This document shows, in pieces, positions 1 to 11,472 of a stretch of 64,000 bases of DNA. Under the pieces are notes generated by a model, which was not told the origin of the DNA, did not search any database, and saw nothing but the letters and a program-made list of their open reading frames with translations. Every line of letters begins with the position of its first letter. The stretch's first letter is position 1. The DNA is from Liolophura sinensis (Eukaryota > Mollusca > Polyplacophora > Chitonida > Chitonidae): NCBI RefSeq assembly GCF_032854445.1, contig NC_088304.1:21303850-21367849 (forward strand). Reading direction: 5' to 3'. The position numbers and the translations under genes were made by a program.

Positions 1-80
1 GCGTCCAGTTGGTCACAGTTGTACCTAGTTGAGTCGATCTACGGGTGCTTGCGTCCAACTGGTCACAGTTATTCCCAGTG
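1..80. repeat. Two-copy direct repeat at window edge
   Basis: A 20-base phrase beginning GCGTCCA and containing TGGTCACAGTT occurs at 1 and again at 51, giving a 50-bp period. It may be the right end of a tandem array that lies mostly outside the window. Confidence 0.4.
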
Positions 81-164
81 ATACATTACGTGATGTGCTA
101 GAAAATTTTCCAAGAAACTTAAAATTTTGAAAGAAAAGGCAACTCAAAGATATATTAGACATTC

Positions 165-350
165 TATCCATTACATCCAGGCGTCGTGTACAAGGTCCCC
201 ACCCTCATGAACAGGTCACGTGTTCGAATCTGGACGTGGCTTTTTCGGCCGCGGCATAAAGTCAGGATGGTTGTCAAGCACCAAGCAAAGGTCGGTGGTT
301 TGCTCAGCGTATTACCCATAAGCCTGACCGCCTCATAGGTGTACATTCTT
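165..350 (+). mobile_element. Degenerate tRNA-headed SINE, second family (V-SINE-like)
   Basis: A B-box-like TGTTCGAATCT lies at 231-241, and about 45 bp further on is the phrase GGTCGGTGGTTT that I associate with mollusc V-type SINE bodies. No clear A box or tail remains. This is not the main SINE family of the window. Family assignment is from memory and uncertain. Confidence 0.4.
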
Positions 351-1084
351 GTGCATGGCGTTCCACACGAGTCATATAGTTCAATTATTTCTCGGTGTAA
401 AATATCGCCTTTGTTGAGAAAAGTCCGGGATATATCGAGTGTTTATAAATAAATATCAAAGTAAATGAAAAATCGAACCCTGTAGAGTCACGGGTATAAG
501 TAACGAGGAACGCGCATGTCTTATGAAGAAAAGCCTCTCCGCTCTCCAACCAGTCAGAGTAATAACACATCTAGCATGGTACACGATTTGAATTTTGTCT
601 TAATTTCATACTTCATGACACACACACACACATCCTCTGTGTCCGATTACTTGGCAAGCTTAATGCACTGTTTTTGTTCTCTTTGCAGAATAACCATATT
701 ATACTTTCCCCTTGAAGGCTACATGACCAGCGGGTCCGTCAAGTTTCCATAACAACAACAACACCAAGCCTCATAAACCCAGTGATCACAGCAGAGGTGC
801 GATTTAGGTCATTTTGTTCGAGCTGTTGTGCACAGACGGCATGAAGCAGCAATCCAAATAACACATGTGTAGCCTTCGATCTTTATATTATTCAATGATG
901 GATGTTGAAATTTACGAAAATTCAGTTATTATGCAATGGAAATATGTCATTGATATTATTGCTCCGATATTCTTAGTATTCAGTATTTGTAACTTAATGT
1001 CTGAGTGTGGAATTGCTTGTTATTACATAGGCATTAAAGCAGTCCACTTTATTACGTCTTCTGTTTTTATTATCGCATCGATAT
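351..1084. other. Intergenic, nothing recognised
   Basis: AT-rich sequence with a short CA run near 620. An open frame of 98 codons (865-1161) runs into the adjacent minisatellite, has no recognisable domain and is probably chance. Confidence 0.5.
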
Positions 1085-1765
1085 TGAGTCATGTCCAGTG
1101 CCTAAGCGGGATACCTAGAATCAATACTGAGTCGTCCGACTCATTACCGCGGAAAACTTAGGGTCTATACTGAGTCAGGTCCGGCCTGTAGTCTAAGCGG
1201 GATACCTCTGATCAGTAAGGGGTCAGGTCCGGCCTGCAGCCTAAGCGGGATACGTCTAATCAAGAGTCAAGTCCTGCCTGTAGTCTAAGAGGGATACCTC
1301 TGATCAGTAAGGGGTCAGGTCCGGCCTGCAGCCTAAGCGGGATACTTCTAATCAAGAGTCAAGTCCTGCCTGTAGTCTAAGCGGGATACCTCTGATCAGT
1401 ACGGAGTCAGGTACAGTCTGTAGCCTAAGCGGGACACCTCTGATCAACACTGAGTCATGTCCGGCCTGTAGCCTAAGCGGGGTACCTCTGATCAATACGG
1501 AGTCAGGTCCGGCCTGTAGTCTAAGCGGGATACCTCTGATCAATACTGTCAGGTTCGGCCTGTAGCCAAAGAAGCATACCTCTGATCAATGCGGAGGTAG
1601 GTCCGGCCTGTAGCCTAAGCGGGATACCTCTGATCAATACTGAGTCGGGTTCAGCCTGTAGCCAAAGAAGCATACCTCTGATCAATGCGGAGGTAGGTCC
1701 GGCCTGTAGCCAAAGCAGAATACTTCTGATCAATACAGAGTCAGGTCCGGCTCGTAATACCATTG
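1085..1765. repeat. Minisatellite, 48-bp unit, about 14 copies
   Basis: The unit contains CTAAGCGGGATACCTCTGAT followed by an AGTCAGGTCCGGCCTGTAG-like half. Because 48 is a multiple of three, the minus strand reads as a 16-residue repeat (core LIRGIPLRLQ), which is a by-product and not a gene. Copies differ by point changes and some small deletions. Confidence 0.85.
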
Positions 1766-2661
1766 CAACAGTACAAGGTTTCACCACTCGACAGATAAGT
1801 TTTCAGTAAAAAATCATTTCCTTCACCGGAAAAATTAACAGTCGTCATTTAAGTGAAATATTCACTGAATGGCGTGTAAAACACGAGTCCTGTTAAAACG
1901 CATAACCATACTCCTAACAGCGCATGTGTCGCCTTCTCCGTTTACTTTACGTTCTCTACGGTTACATCATTGCAACCACTAGTAAATTTTGTGGGTCACG
2001 GCGATGAGGCAGGAAGTGATTTCTTAAAAAATACACACTATTCGTCTCAACCTTTGTCTCCAATAATACTTTAAACACATGCATTCTCGTTATCTAGGGT
2101 ATGTCCAGCATGATTCTAACCAAAACCTAACACAATTTTATTGATGAATGCTGATCATGTAGTTCCGCTGGAGGAGACAAGTGGTGAGGCTAAGTCTAAA
2201 CAAGCCTACGTGCGTCCTACAGGCTCCAAAGTTCAAGCTTGTCTATTGGTGCATGGTAGTGATGTAAAGCAAAAGGAAGACAGCGACGCAGGGGCTGTAT
2301 GAATGACATATGACTAACAACACAATCTTCTTTTTAGTATTTCTTTCACTACAGCGAGCACATTGCATACAGTAATTATTTATTTGACTTGCTTAACGTC
2401 TACCTCAAGAATATATGCCGTCGGTCAGTTTTATAGATAGAGGTAAACAGGGTGCCCAAGGTAAAGTACGGATATGCACACCATATTGGTGGAAGACAAA
2501 TGGTCTTCAACGAATGTTTTAGAGATCACAAAAGCGTCACACGAGTGTAATCGACTGTTTGGTGTGCTATCACGGACATACAAACTGTGAGAGTGGGGTA
2601 TTCACTTTAAAAACAAACGAAAGAGTGAGATCACTGTACAAAAAGTAAGCTGATCGTGTTA
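1766..2661. other. Intergenic, nothing recognised
   Basis: No open frame with family resemblance, no repeat and no tRNA-like box was seen in this stretch. Confidence 0.5.
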
Positions 2662-2885
2662 TTATTTTTAGTTATTTAATCGGTGGTTTACGCCGTACTC
2701 AAGAATATTTCACTTATACAACGGCGGCCAGCATCATCGTGGGGCTGCTGGAAGACCTTTCCACGTCCGGCCGAGGAGGAAGCCACCATGAGCTGGGCGA
2801 ACTCAAAGCAACCGCATCGGTGAGAGGCTCCTGGGTTATTGCGCCGCGCAGGAGTGCTAACCACCCCCGGACACGGAGACCCCCA
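2662..2885 (-). mobile_element. tRNA-derived SINE, main family, near full length
   Basis: Minus-strand copy. The left end is the AT-rich tail and GGTTTACGCCGTACTCAAG, followed by the GGCGGCCAGCAT core and the tRNA-like head at the right. The A-box end has diverged (GGACACGGAG), so this looks like an old copy. Confidence 0.85.
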
Positions 2886-4716
2886 GCTCAGCTTGTGATA
2901 TTCCCGTTTTCTCGCAAACGTACCGCATTTTTGTGAAAATGTAGTGTATGCCGACATGCAAGGTAGTGAATCTATCTATTAGAACACGTTTCACAATAAG
3001 GATATGTGTCCCTGAACCTCTCTTAGGACTTGGATTTTGTCTAATGTAACTAATATTATTCAAATTAATTAATTCCACCTCACACAAAGTGTTAACCGAA
3101 TATGTAAAATATTCCGTTTAATTTTTCAATTATGAAACTAGAACCCAAAGGCTGTGAAATGGGTCTGTTGCTCTTCTTCTGTTTTTATTTTTCTTGTAAC
3201 TAATGACCAATTGTCTTCTAGTACAATTCATTGGTCTTCTCCACCCACAAAGGCCTATCAGTTATTCTGTCTGTAATGGAGGACCCGGTCCCACTTCATT
3301 ATGACCTGACTTTAACGAGAATGCATTGCACCAGAACATCATATGACTGTAGACATTTTCCCGATTTTTTTTTTTTTTTTTTTTGCACCTAAATCGTTAC
3401 CATTTCTATTTCTTCGGTAGAGTGAGTGTGAAAATCTTCAATATTTGTACAGCTGCCATATGTGGTAACAGATCGAGGCAACACATCAAAGCAAGATGTC
3501 GTGATACAATACATGTTTTGGTCCTTACATTGTATACTTGTATCTCAACAGTACAAATGCAGCAGAGGACACATAAAATACATGTACAATCTGTTAACCT
3601 TTTTTTCTCGATCTTTTCATGATTATACCCAAATGTTCATCACATATAGCAAACGTAATTTACAGCTCATTCCACAATTTAACACATAACTTCTTCAACA
3701 GACCATGAAAAACTTTGCATAATAAGATTATCGGCTTTCACGCAATTAGGAAAGTCAATTATTGGGCAGTAACTCAAGGGGTCAAGCAATGCTGCAGATA
3801 ATTTTCAGAGGTAGTACAATATTCCCTACTTTTCCAATACACAGAGTCTGATTAAGCCTATCGCAGTACACATTTTTTGAAAATACTCAACACTTCACTA
3901 TTTTGGGTCCACAGCAATACACCTGCACAGTGTACAGTTGGTTGAGTGAAGGGGATTGAGAAAATCGAAAGACACACATGCGCACACATGTGCATACATG
4001 TATAGGCCTACATAGACCTACATGTACCGGTACCATAGACCTACATGTACCAGTACAGAGATTCTTGTAGTCACATAGAGGACTCCAAGCATATGTATGT
4101 ACACATCGATTGCCCAGAATTATGACTTGCCAAAACATTCTAGAATAAATTAATTATTTTAGGAATGAATCTGCATGACGCTCATAGGCCTACATTTATT
4201 TATTACACCTCAACCTGTAGGCCTACCCGGTTTATTACACTAACTGACTTGCTGACAACTTTATCTTCTCATTCTATTCTGATAGCAGGGGTTGCAGTAT
4301 TATTTTATTCTATGGTAACTTGCCTAATGCGACTGGTAATTATTTTTTACATGTCGAAAAATTTCTGTATACACGAAAAACTGCCATTTTGGAATCAAAA
4401 CATGATACGCTTGTCATATGCTAAACCTAAATCCTACACTAGAAGACAAAAAAATTATTACTTCTGTTGTATTTATTGGCAGTTTATAGTATAAATCTAA
4501 AGTGTTTCTGGACACTTGCTGTTCTCGTGATTGTTGTATTTCATTGCATTAGCTTCTCTCCTCAGAAAACACCGATACATGTACACATTGGAAACTGGAT
4601 CCTCGATGACACTTTAACATAGCACAAATAACTCGGTGTACAATCGGTGTACAATTAAAACCATGCACTGGGAGCGATATTAGGAAGACTTATTGCAGTG
4701 CAGTAGAACTTGTTGT
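2886..4716. other. Intergenic, nothing recognised
   Basis: Contains a T-run at 3367-3384 and, at about 3990-4060, two copies of a 24-bp phrase (ATAGACCTACATGTACC). No coding region is supported. Confidence 0.5.
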
Positions 4717-4945
4717 ACAGCGTAATGACCCAGGAGCCGCTCACCAATGCGGTCGCTGTGAGTTCAAGTCCAGCTCATGCTGGCTTCCTCTCCGGCTGTA
4801 AGTGGGAAGGTCTGCCAGCAACCTGTGGATGGTCGTGGGTTTCCCCCGGGCTGTGCCTGGTTTCCACCCAGCACAATGCTGGCCGCCGTCGTGCAAGTGA
4901 AATATTCTTGAGTATGGCGTAAAACACCAATCAAATAAATCAATG
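4717..4945 (+). mobile_element. tRNA-derived SINE, main family, A box missing
   Basis: Plus-strand copy that starts inside the head (ACAGCGTAATGACCCAGGAG), keeps the B box GAGTTCAAGTCC, the central GGTCGTGGGTTTCCCCC block and the CACCAATCAAATAAAT tail. The A-box end is absent. Confidence 0.9.
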
Positions 4946-6029
4946 CACAACATATAATTCCCCCCAAAACAATGAAGAAAACATCACGAAAGGAAACTAA
5001 TATTTTACCATAACACACGGTCTATTTGGTTAAGTGCACTGACACGTCGTGCTCAGGTGAAAACTACTTCTGGCAATTTTTTCATGCTCTATAATGGGCA
5101 TCTGGTGATTTTCACCAATAGGCCCATAAAAATGTTAAAACAAATTCCAGCTTTATTCCATTTACCGTACTGGTAATGACACGCGTAATTTAGCATATGC
5201 TGCTAACACATTTAGGAAACATCCCAGTTCTCGTGAAATGGTTGTTAAACAAATGCTGGTAACTGAAAATGTACAACGTTTTCCCCATCTGATTTACTGA
5301 CAGATAACCCGATAGGGTCACTAGAATTGTACTTCTTACTGTGATCATCCCAGGTAGGTAAGCCCCAAGTAGGTTTATATTTTTGAGGCCTGCCTTTTTA
5401 ATACACCAATTTATTGTAGAAACAGGAACAAGTGGGGTTCAAGGGGAGATAACTCTTATCATCATATCCTGTTTAACATGAATCACAAGGCTCAAAGATA
5501 TAGGCGTGCATCAACTTTTTAGTTCATTTTCTTTCACAGCAGTTTTTAGGGCTGAACAACACACCAGTTACAATGGTCTCAATAATTTTTATGGAATTTT
5601 CAAAACCTGTATTTACATGTACGTCACAAATCCTTTGACAAGTACATATATTCATTGAACATACATGTGTCTACGAATCTGAATCTATAACATGCAATGT
5701 CTTAGTTTGACACTGGAATTCAAAAGTAATGAGTGAGTTGAAACGGCCAGTTTCTTCTCAAACTGATTACCACAACACAGCTTTTCACATAAAAGCTTCA
5801 ACACAAAAATCGGCCTTTTTTTTTAATGTTATGGCACACAAAAATAACCTACATACTTCATGGCGCTATATGAATTAAGGTACTTTGTATCACGTGTTTA
5901 TCACGACAAGGCTTCGTTATAAAGGTGAACTATCCTTGAGCTCAATGGTTAATTAATTGTTGTGACCTTACCATGGCCAACTGAAAGAATGGAAATATAC
6001 ATGCACATGTTTAACCATCACACACCATA
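4946..6029. other. Intergenic, nothing recognised
   Basis: AT-rich sequence without a supported gene, RNA or mobile element. Confidence 0.5.
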
Positions 6030-6775
6030 CAGCAGAGGTTCACGGCTGTCTTGTACATCTAAGGTTCATGGCTGGTGTACATCTAAGGTTCATGGCTGTA
6101 ATGTACAGCTGAGGATAAGAACTGTGGTGTACAGATAAGGTTTACAGCTAAGCTGACAGCTAAGGTTCACAGCTGAGGTGTACAGCTAAGGTTCACGGCT
6201 GGTGTACAGATACATGCACATGTAAGGTGTACAGATACATGCACATGTAAGGTGTACAGATACATGCACATGTAAGGTGTACAGATACATGCACATGTAA
6301 GGTGTACAGATACATGTACATGTAAGGTGTACAGATACATGTACATGTAAGGTTTATAGATACATGTACATGTAAGGTGTACAGATACATGTACGTGTAA
6401 GGTGTACAGATACATGCACATGTAAGGTGTACAGACACATGCACATGTAAGGTGTACAGATACATGCACGTGTAAGGTGTACAGATACATGCACATGTAA
6501 GGTGTACAGATACATGCACGTGTAAGGTGTACAGATACATGCACGTGTAAGGTGTACAGATACATGCACATGTAAGGTGTACAGATACATGCACATGTAA
6601 GGTGTACAGATACATGCACATGTAAGGTGTACAGATACATGCACATGTAAGGTGTACAGATACATGCACATGTAAGGTGTACAGATACATGTACATGTAA
6701 GGTGTACAGCTAATATGCCCATCTGCAGTGCACAATTGAGGTGCTCAGCTGATGTGTACACCCGAGGTGCTCAGC
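6030..6775. repeat. Minisatellite, 25-bp unit, about 21 copies plus degenerate flank
   Basis: The core 6203-6712 repeats GGTGTACAGATACATGCACA plus TGTAA with C/T and A/G variants. The flanks (6030-6200 and 6713-6775) hold looser GGTTCACGGCTG/GTGTACA copies. Since 25 is not a multiple of three, all minus frames read as the same 25-residue repeat, producing large open frames that are not genes. Confidence 0.9.
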
Positions 6776-7642
6776 TGAGTTGATATGTCATCTTTCCATA
6801 AGATATTCATTTTTCCATACTTTTTAGTCCACACCATGGCCTGAAAGAGGAGAGATGGTCAATATTTACCAGAAATAATGAAATTCAGCATATCCTTATA
6901 AGATAGAAGTTTAAAATGGCATATCACAGACAACGCACATATCATTACATCTGTGGTAATACTGTAGTACAAAACAGATTATAACCATGTCTGTAAGATG
7001 AAACAGCCTATACATGTGTAGATGAGCAGACTTTGGAATGCCATCAACCATGACAAACTAACTTACAAATCAAAACTGGTGGGTCACTCTACCGCAGAAC
7101 TGTACAATTTTACCACAATTACCACAATACTCGTAAGAGATATGCTTAAACCTCTGGATTAACCCACTCTACCATGACTATCTGACATGTGCATTTACAT
7201 GTGCAAATAAATGATTCAAACCAGGTGATTACAAGCAAATGAGTCAATACTAACTTACCATGCAAGTTTCCAGGTAAATTAATCCCTAACTTCAAGACTT
7301 CGCGGAATATTAAAATGACAATTCACTTCACACCAAACTGTCACATGTTGCTTCAGTCGAAATTAATAATGGATTACGGACACTGAACTATAATGTCATT
7401 ATAATCATGTTTGCATTTCCTTCATTTTATATACAATGAATCACCCAACCTCATGTATGTGGAGTATCATGTTCACAGAATGACATTTCCAGGGGGAGAT
7501 AACTCTCTCTTTGAAAGTACAACAGGCACAGAACTATAAAATTACTTCCCTTTGAGTCTTTTTAAACTGAAGGGTTTACTGCATCACCCCAGCCCAATTT
7601 TCTATTGAGCTCCAAGCTAATTGTAAGTACTGATCGCATTCA
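6776..7642. other. MUL1 3' flank
   Basis: Lies downstream of the MUL1 stop on the minus strand and may include its 3' UTR. I see no convincing minus-strand AATAAA close to the stop and no other gene. Confidence 0.4.
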
Positions 7643-10600
7643 CTAGGAATTATACACAGGTAACATTCTCTCCACGGGCCCCCGACAGATGGGACACTTC
7701 CTCGGCAGGGGCAGAGCCTGGGCACAGTCAGAGCACACGCATATATGGCCACAGTTCAACAGGATGATGTCACGCTCTTCTGTCAAACAGATGACGCAGT
7801 TGTTGCCCAGCTCTGGGTTTGAACTCACACTGCTGTCAGCAGCACCTGTGTTATGGGTTGTGTCATCATTTCTGCGACCACGACGACGTAGGCGTTCTAG
7901 GCGTGCTTTTTCTAACGCCTCCTGTTCCCGCGCTGCGTCTCGCTGCTGCTTCCATTGTAACATCAGCTTTCGAATCAACATCACAGAGATGGCTATGCCC
8001 AAAACTCCGAACACACCCACAAGAACTTTGTAGACAAACGCCTTGGACTCCAAGGTTTTGATCACCTCTGTCTTGCTCAGTGTGGTGAGGATATACTGCG
8101 CACCGTCTGTCGGGGGAGCCAACTTGATCTTCGAGGATTCTACCATGACTTTTCCAAGCCCCAAAAGACTTGCACCAACTGGCAGCATGTGCTCTGTTTC
8201 CTGGATTCCCTTTGTTACATCACCGAACAATCGATCAACGCCCCGGCTAAACATATTTCCAGAGTCAGCCTCGAAATGGGCGTGCGTCTCTGTGAGGTTG
8301 TCCAGTAGAAGGTCAGCTGATGTTGGGTCAACAACATGTACCTGGTGCTCGGTTTCACACATGTTGGTCATAGCTGTCTTAGGTAGTGACAAAACGAAAG
8401 GTACGGTGTTAATTGTGTCCCTGAGAATCTTACGCACATCAGACCTGCAGGAATAAACGACTGGAAGTCATCATATCAACAAGGCACTTTCAATTATCCA
8501 AATGGACTTCTCCAGAATATTCAAAATAGTCTGTTTTAATTTAAATACACATATCCAGCCAAGCTGCATAAAACAAAACAGTAACATTAATGCAGTATAT
8601 TAATGCAATATAATGCAGTTACAAAAGCTGATGATCAACATAGGAATGTGATATGAAAAACTGAATCGATGACATTGATGAATACTCAAGAGTAAGAGTA
8701 TTAAATACCTGCAGTACAAGTATAAGATACCTAGAGTATTTATTATTTATTTATTTATTTGACTGGTGTTTTACACTCAAGAATATTTTGACTTCTACTA
8801 TGGCCGCCAGCAATATGGCGGGAGGAAATCAGGCAGAGCGCAGGAGAAATCCACACCAGTCTGCAGGTTGCTAGATACCTAGATTACAAGCATTAGATAC
8901 CTAGACTAGCAGTATAATACTCTTAATCTAGGTAGCTAGAGTAAAAGTATTACATGCCTGGCTACATGTAGGTTAAGAGAATTAGATGCCTACAGCAAAT
9001 TATTAGATACCTTTATACATGTAGATTAAGAGTATTAGATATTTAGAGTAAAAGTATTAGATACCTACTAGGTTAAAAATATAAGATACCTAGAGTAAGA
9101 GTATTAGATACCTAGAGTAAGAGTATTAGACACCTAAAGTGAGAATGTTAGATACCTGGAGTAAGAACATTAGATACCTGGCATGCTAAGAATAACTGTA
9201 TTAGATACCTAGGGGAAGGCTATTGAATACCCTGGACACTAAGAGTAAGAGTATTGGATACCTACAGTAAAAGTATTAGATACCCAGAGTAAGAGTATTA
9301 GGTTCGAGGGGTAAGAGTATTAGATACTTACATTAACAGTATTAGATACCTAGGGTAAAAGTATTAGAAACCTAGATTAACATTAGTGGATACCTAGAGT
9401 AAGAGTATTAACTATCTCACCAGAATCCTTGCGTCCTTTTGGACTTGTGTTCCTCCAGGACCAAAGTCTGCACCACACCAGTGATGTCATCCTTGTACTG
9501 ACTCCGCAGGACTCGACCAACAGGGGACACAACTCCCTCCACACAAGCATACGCTACATTTCCATCATGCTTCTGTAGGAGATCGTCCAACTCTGAACCA
9601 CAGGTGACAGTCGGAGCAGACTAAAACAGACGTGACACTGTCCTTAATTCTTTATATTAATAAGCAGAACAAACAAATTTTGTTGATTTATAAAGACTGT
9701 AAATTGACAGGAAAAAAAAGAGAGAAAAATTTAAAAAAAACTTTTATGTTCCATGGAACTAAGGCCATGGTATTTTTTATTTGAATTGTGAATTGTAACG
9801 TCATACAAATATTAAATTTCACTTCTATAACGATAATTCAGTTTATAGTTGGAGGAACACAGAGCATTCCAAGAGCATCACTGGCCCTTGGCAATTAAGT
9901 GACAGATTTTCCCATATGTAGCATCCGGGTTTTCACCTGTCGAGTGAGCTTAGTGTGTTCACCTGAGCCAAATGATGTCCAACTGAGGTATGCAAACCTT
10001 GTACCTTAGCTGCAAGCATTTATCAACAACCAAACAAGCATATACATGTAGATGTAGAATACACAATAAATCCACACATTTGTTTACCAGAAATAAAATG
10101 CACGGGTAAATAAAAAAAAAGTTTAATTTCTGAGAAACATACAATATTTCATGTATAGCATGTCAGTCTTTTTCTTTGCTGGATGTTTATACAAATTTGT
10201 GACTTTCAGTTTCACAATAGTGTTTTGGCAATGTACATGATGGTGTCTATACTTGTACTAGCTAGGCTGGTCTGCATTGTGGCCAACTCCTTTTCTTATA
10301 CTGTCGTAATGTCATTGGGAGTCTAGACTCTCAAAGTACTCAACTACAGTCTAGGTCGATTGTCTTTGTTAGCGAACAAGTCTTGTGGCAATAAAAGACA
10401 ATGACCTAAAGACATGCTTTCCGCACTATAATAAATTTATTCTGAAGTGAGTAGAGGCATACAGTGGCGGTGTGGTGGGTGCAGAAAGCAGACCTTTAGG
10501 TTGGTGTCTTTTACTTGAACAAGAGTTTAATAACGAAGACAATAAGCCCAGTCGGCATTTCAGGAGTCCTGTGAGTTCATGCAGATATGCATGAGACAGA

Positions 10601-11472
10601 GTTGGGGTTCTCACAGGCTAACGTAGCTAAAAGTTGAGATTTTTCGGTACTTGCTAGCCTGAACAGACACCTTACATATCCACATGTCAACCCAATGGCG
10701 CCTTTACCATCTACCACAAAAATCACATCTTTTGGCAGCATTAGTTTGCGAGAGCCCCCATCCTGTTTTGTCCTAACCTGCGTGAACTTGCGGTACTCCT
10801 AAAATACCGACTGGGCTCATTGGTCTAGACCCTTGCTGAGTACGAAATTAACACAGTTAGCATCGAGCCTCCCAACGATGCTACGTAAGTATAAGAAATT
10901 TTGATTCTTTCGGGGCTAGTCAGTACATGGTGACATTTACAGACAGAAAACACCACACATTACTCGGTCACTCGGTTTGACTGTGCTAGTATCTCTCAAT
11001 AGCATGCAGTAGCCCCATGTAGCCTGTAGCTTCCGATCCGTCTTACAGAATAGGTACCATTATGTTACACTGCAAGCCTATGGTCAACGATGAGCAGGAT
11101 CGTTTGATGTCGTAAACTACACTGAACGCCTACAGGTTGCATCATATTAGTACGTAAAAGTGAAGGTCCAGTCCAAAGAAACCTATTTTACAGAGAGACA
11201 ATCAGATATTCTAGTTTCGTTTTCATTCGTTTGTTTTCCCCCTTCAGATAGTATAAGCGTAATGTTGCCTGGCGGTTTCGTCGAAGACGAATTGACGAAA
11301 GTGAAAATAGCAGACGCGTGACTCCTTGGGTGCTACCATAAAAGACAGGGATGCTTACTTTGACCTGTACAACCGCTTCGTAACATCTCTTGTACACTTT
11401 ATAGAATATGGCAACCAAGGCAGCGTCTCCGATGAGACAGAGAAGTTCTACTCCACTGGCAACCATAGTCAT
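7643..11472 (-). CDS. MUL1: Mitochondrial E3 ubiquitin ligase 1 (MUL1/MAPL/GIDE)
   Basis: Three coding exons on the minus strand: 11472-11359, 9620-9421 and 8444-7643, giving 371 residues (human MUL1 is 352). Introns are GT-AG with phases 0 and 2, and the frame is continuous. Residues about 8-28 form the first membrane segment. The BAM/GIDE region follows, with human-like phrases NTVPF and KGIQETE. A second membrane segment lies at about 243-263. The C-terminal RING is complete as C321-x2-C-x11-C-x-H-x3-C-x2-C-x9-C-x2-C, ending in VYNS like human LYNS. In known homologues the protein sits in the mitochondrial outer membrane with the RING in the cytosol, and ubiquitinates or SUMOylates regulators such as mitofusin and Drp1. 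The start at 11472 follows an in-frame TAG at 11499; a second ATG at 11466 is possible. Intron 2 is filled by a 22-bp minisatellite and a SINE fragment. Confidence 0.94.
8680..9413. repeat. Degenerate minisatellite in MUL1 intron 2, about 22-bp unit
   Basis: Repeats GAGTAAGAGTATTAGATACC with many variants, interrupted by a SINE at 8740-8871. On the gene strand it begins about 8 bases after the exon 2 splice donor, and most units carry CTAGGTATC, a weak donor-like string. Confidence 0.85.
8740..8871 (-). mobile_element. SINE main family, tail-half fragment
   Basis: Minus-strand copy: TATTTATTTATTTGACTGGTG tail region, GCCGCCAGCAATATGG core, stopping at CTGCAGGTTGC. The tRNA head is missing. 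It splits the 22-bp minisatellite of MUL1 intron 2. Confidence 0.85.
9623..11358. other. MUL1 intron 1
   Basis: Unique, AT-rich intron between MUL1 exons 1 and 2. No repeat or nested gene was recognised. Confidence 0.6.

Noticed and set aside
865-1161. 98-codon frame with hydrophobic segments
   Set aside because: Ends within a minisatellite and has no recognisable domain; hydrophobic runs are expected in AT-rich DNA.
6167-6761. Three overlapping minus-strand frames of 135-180 codons rich in Tyr, Cys, His and Val
   Set aside because: The same 25-residue repeat in all three frames shows they come from a 25-bp tandem repeat, not a coding region.
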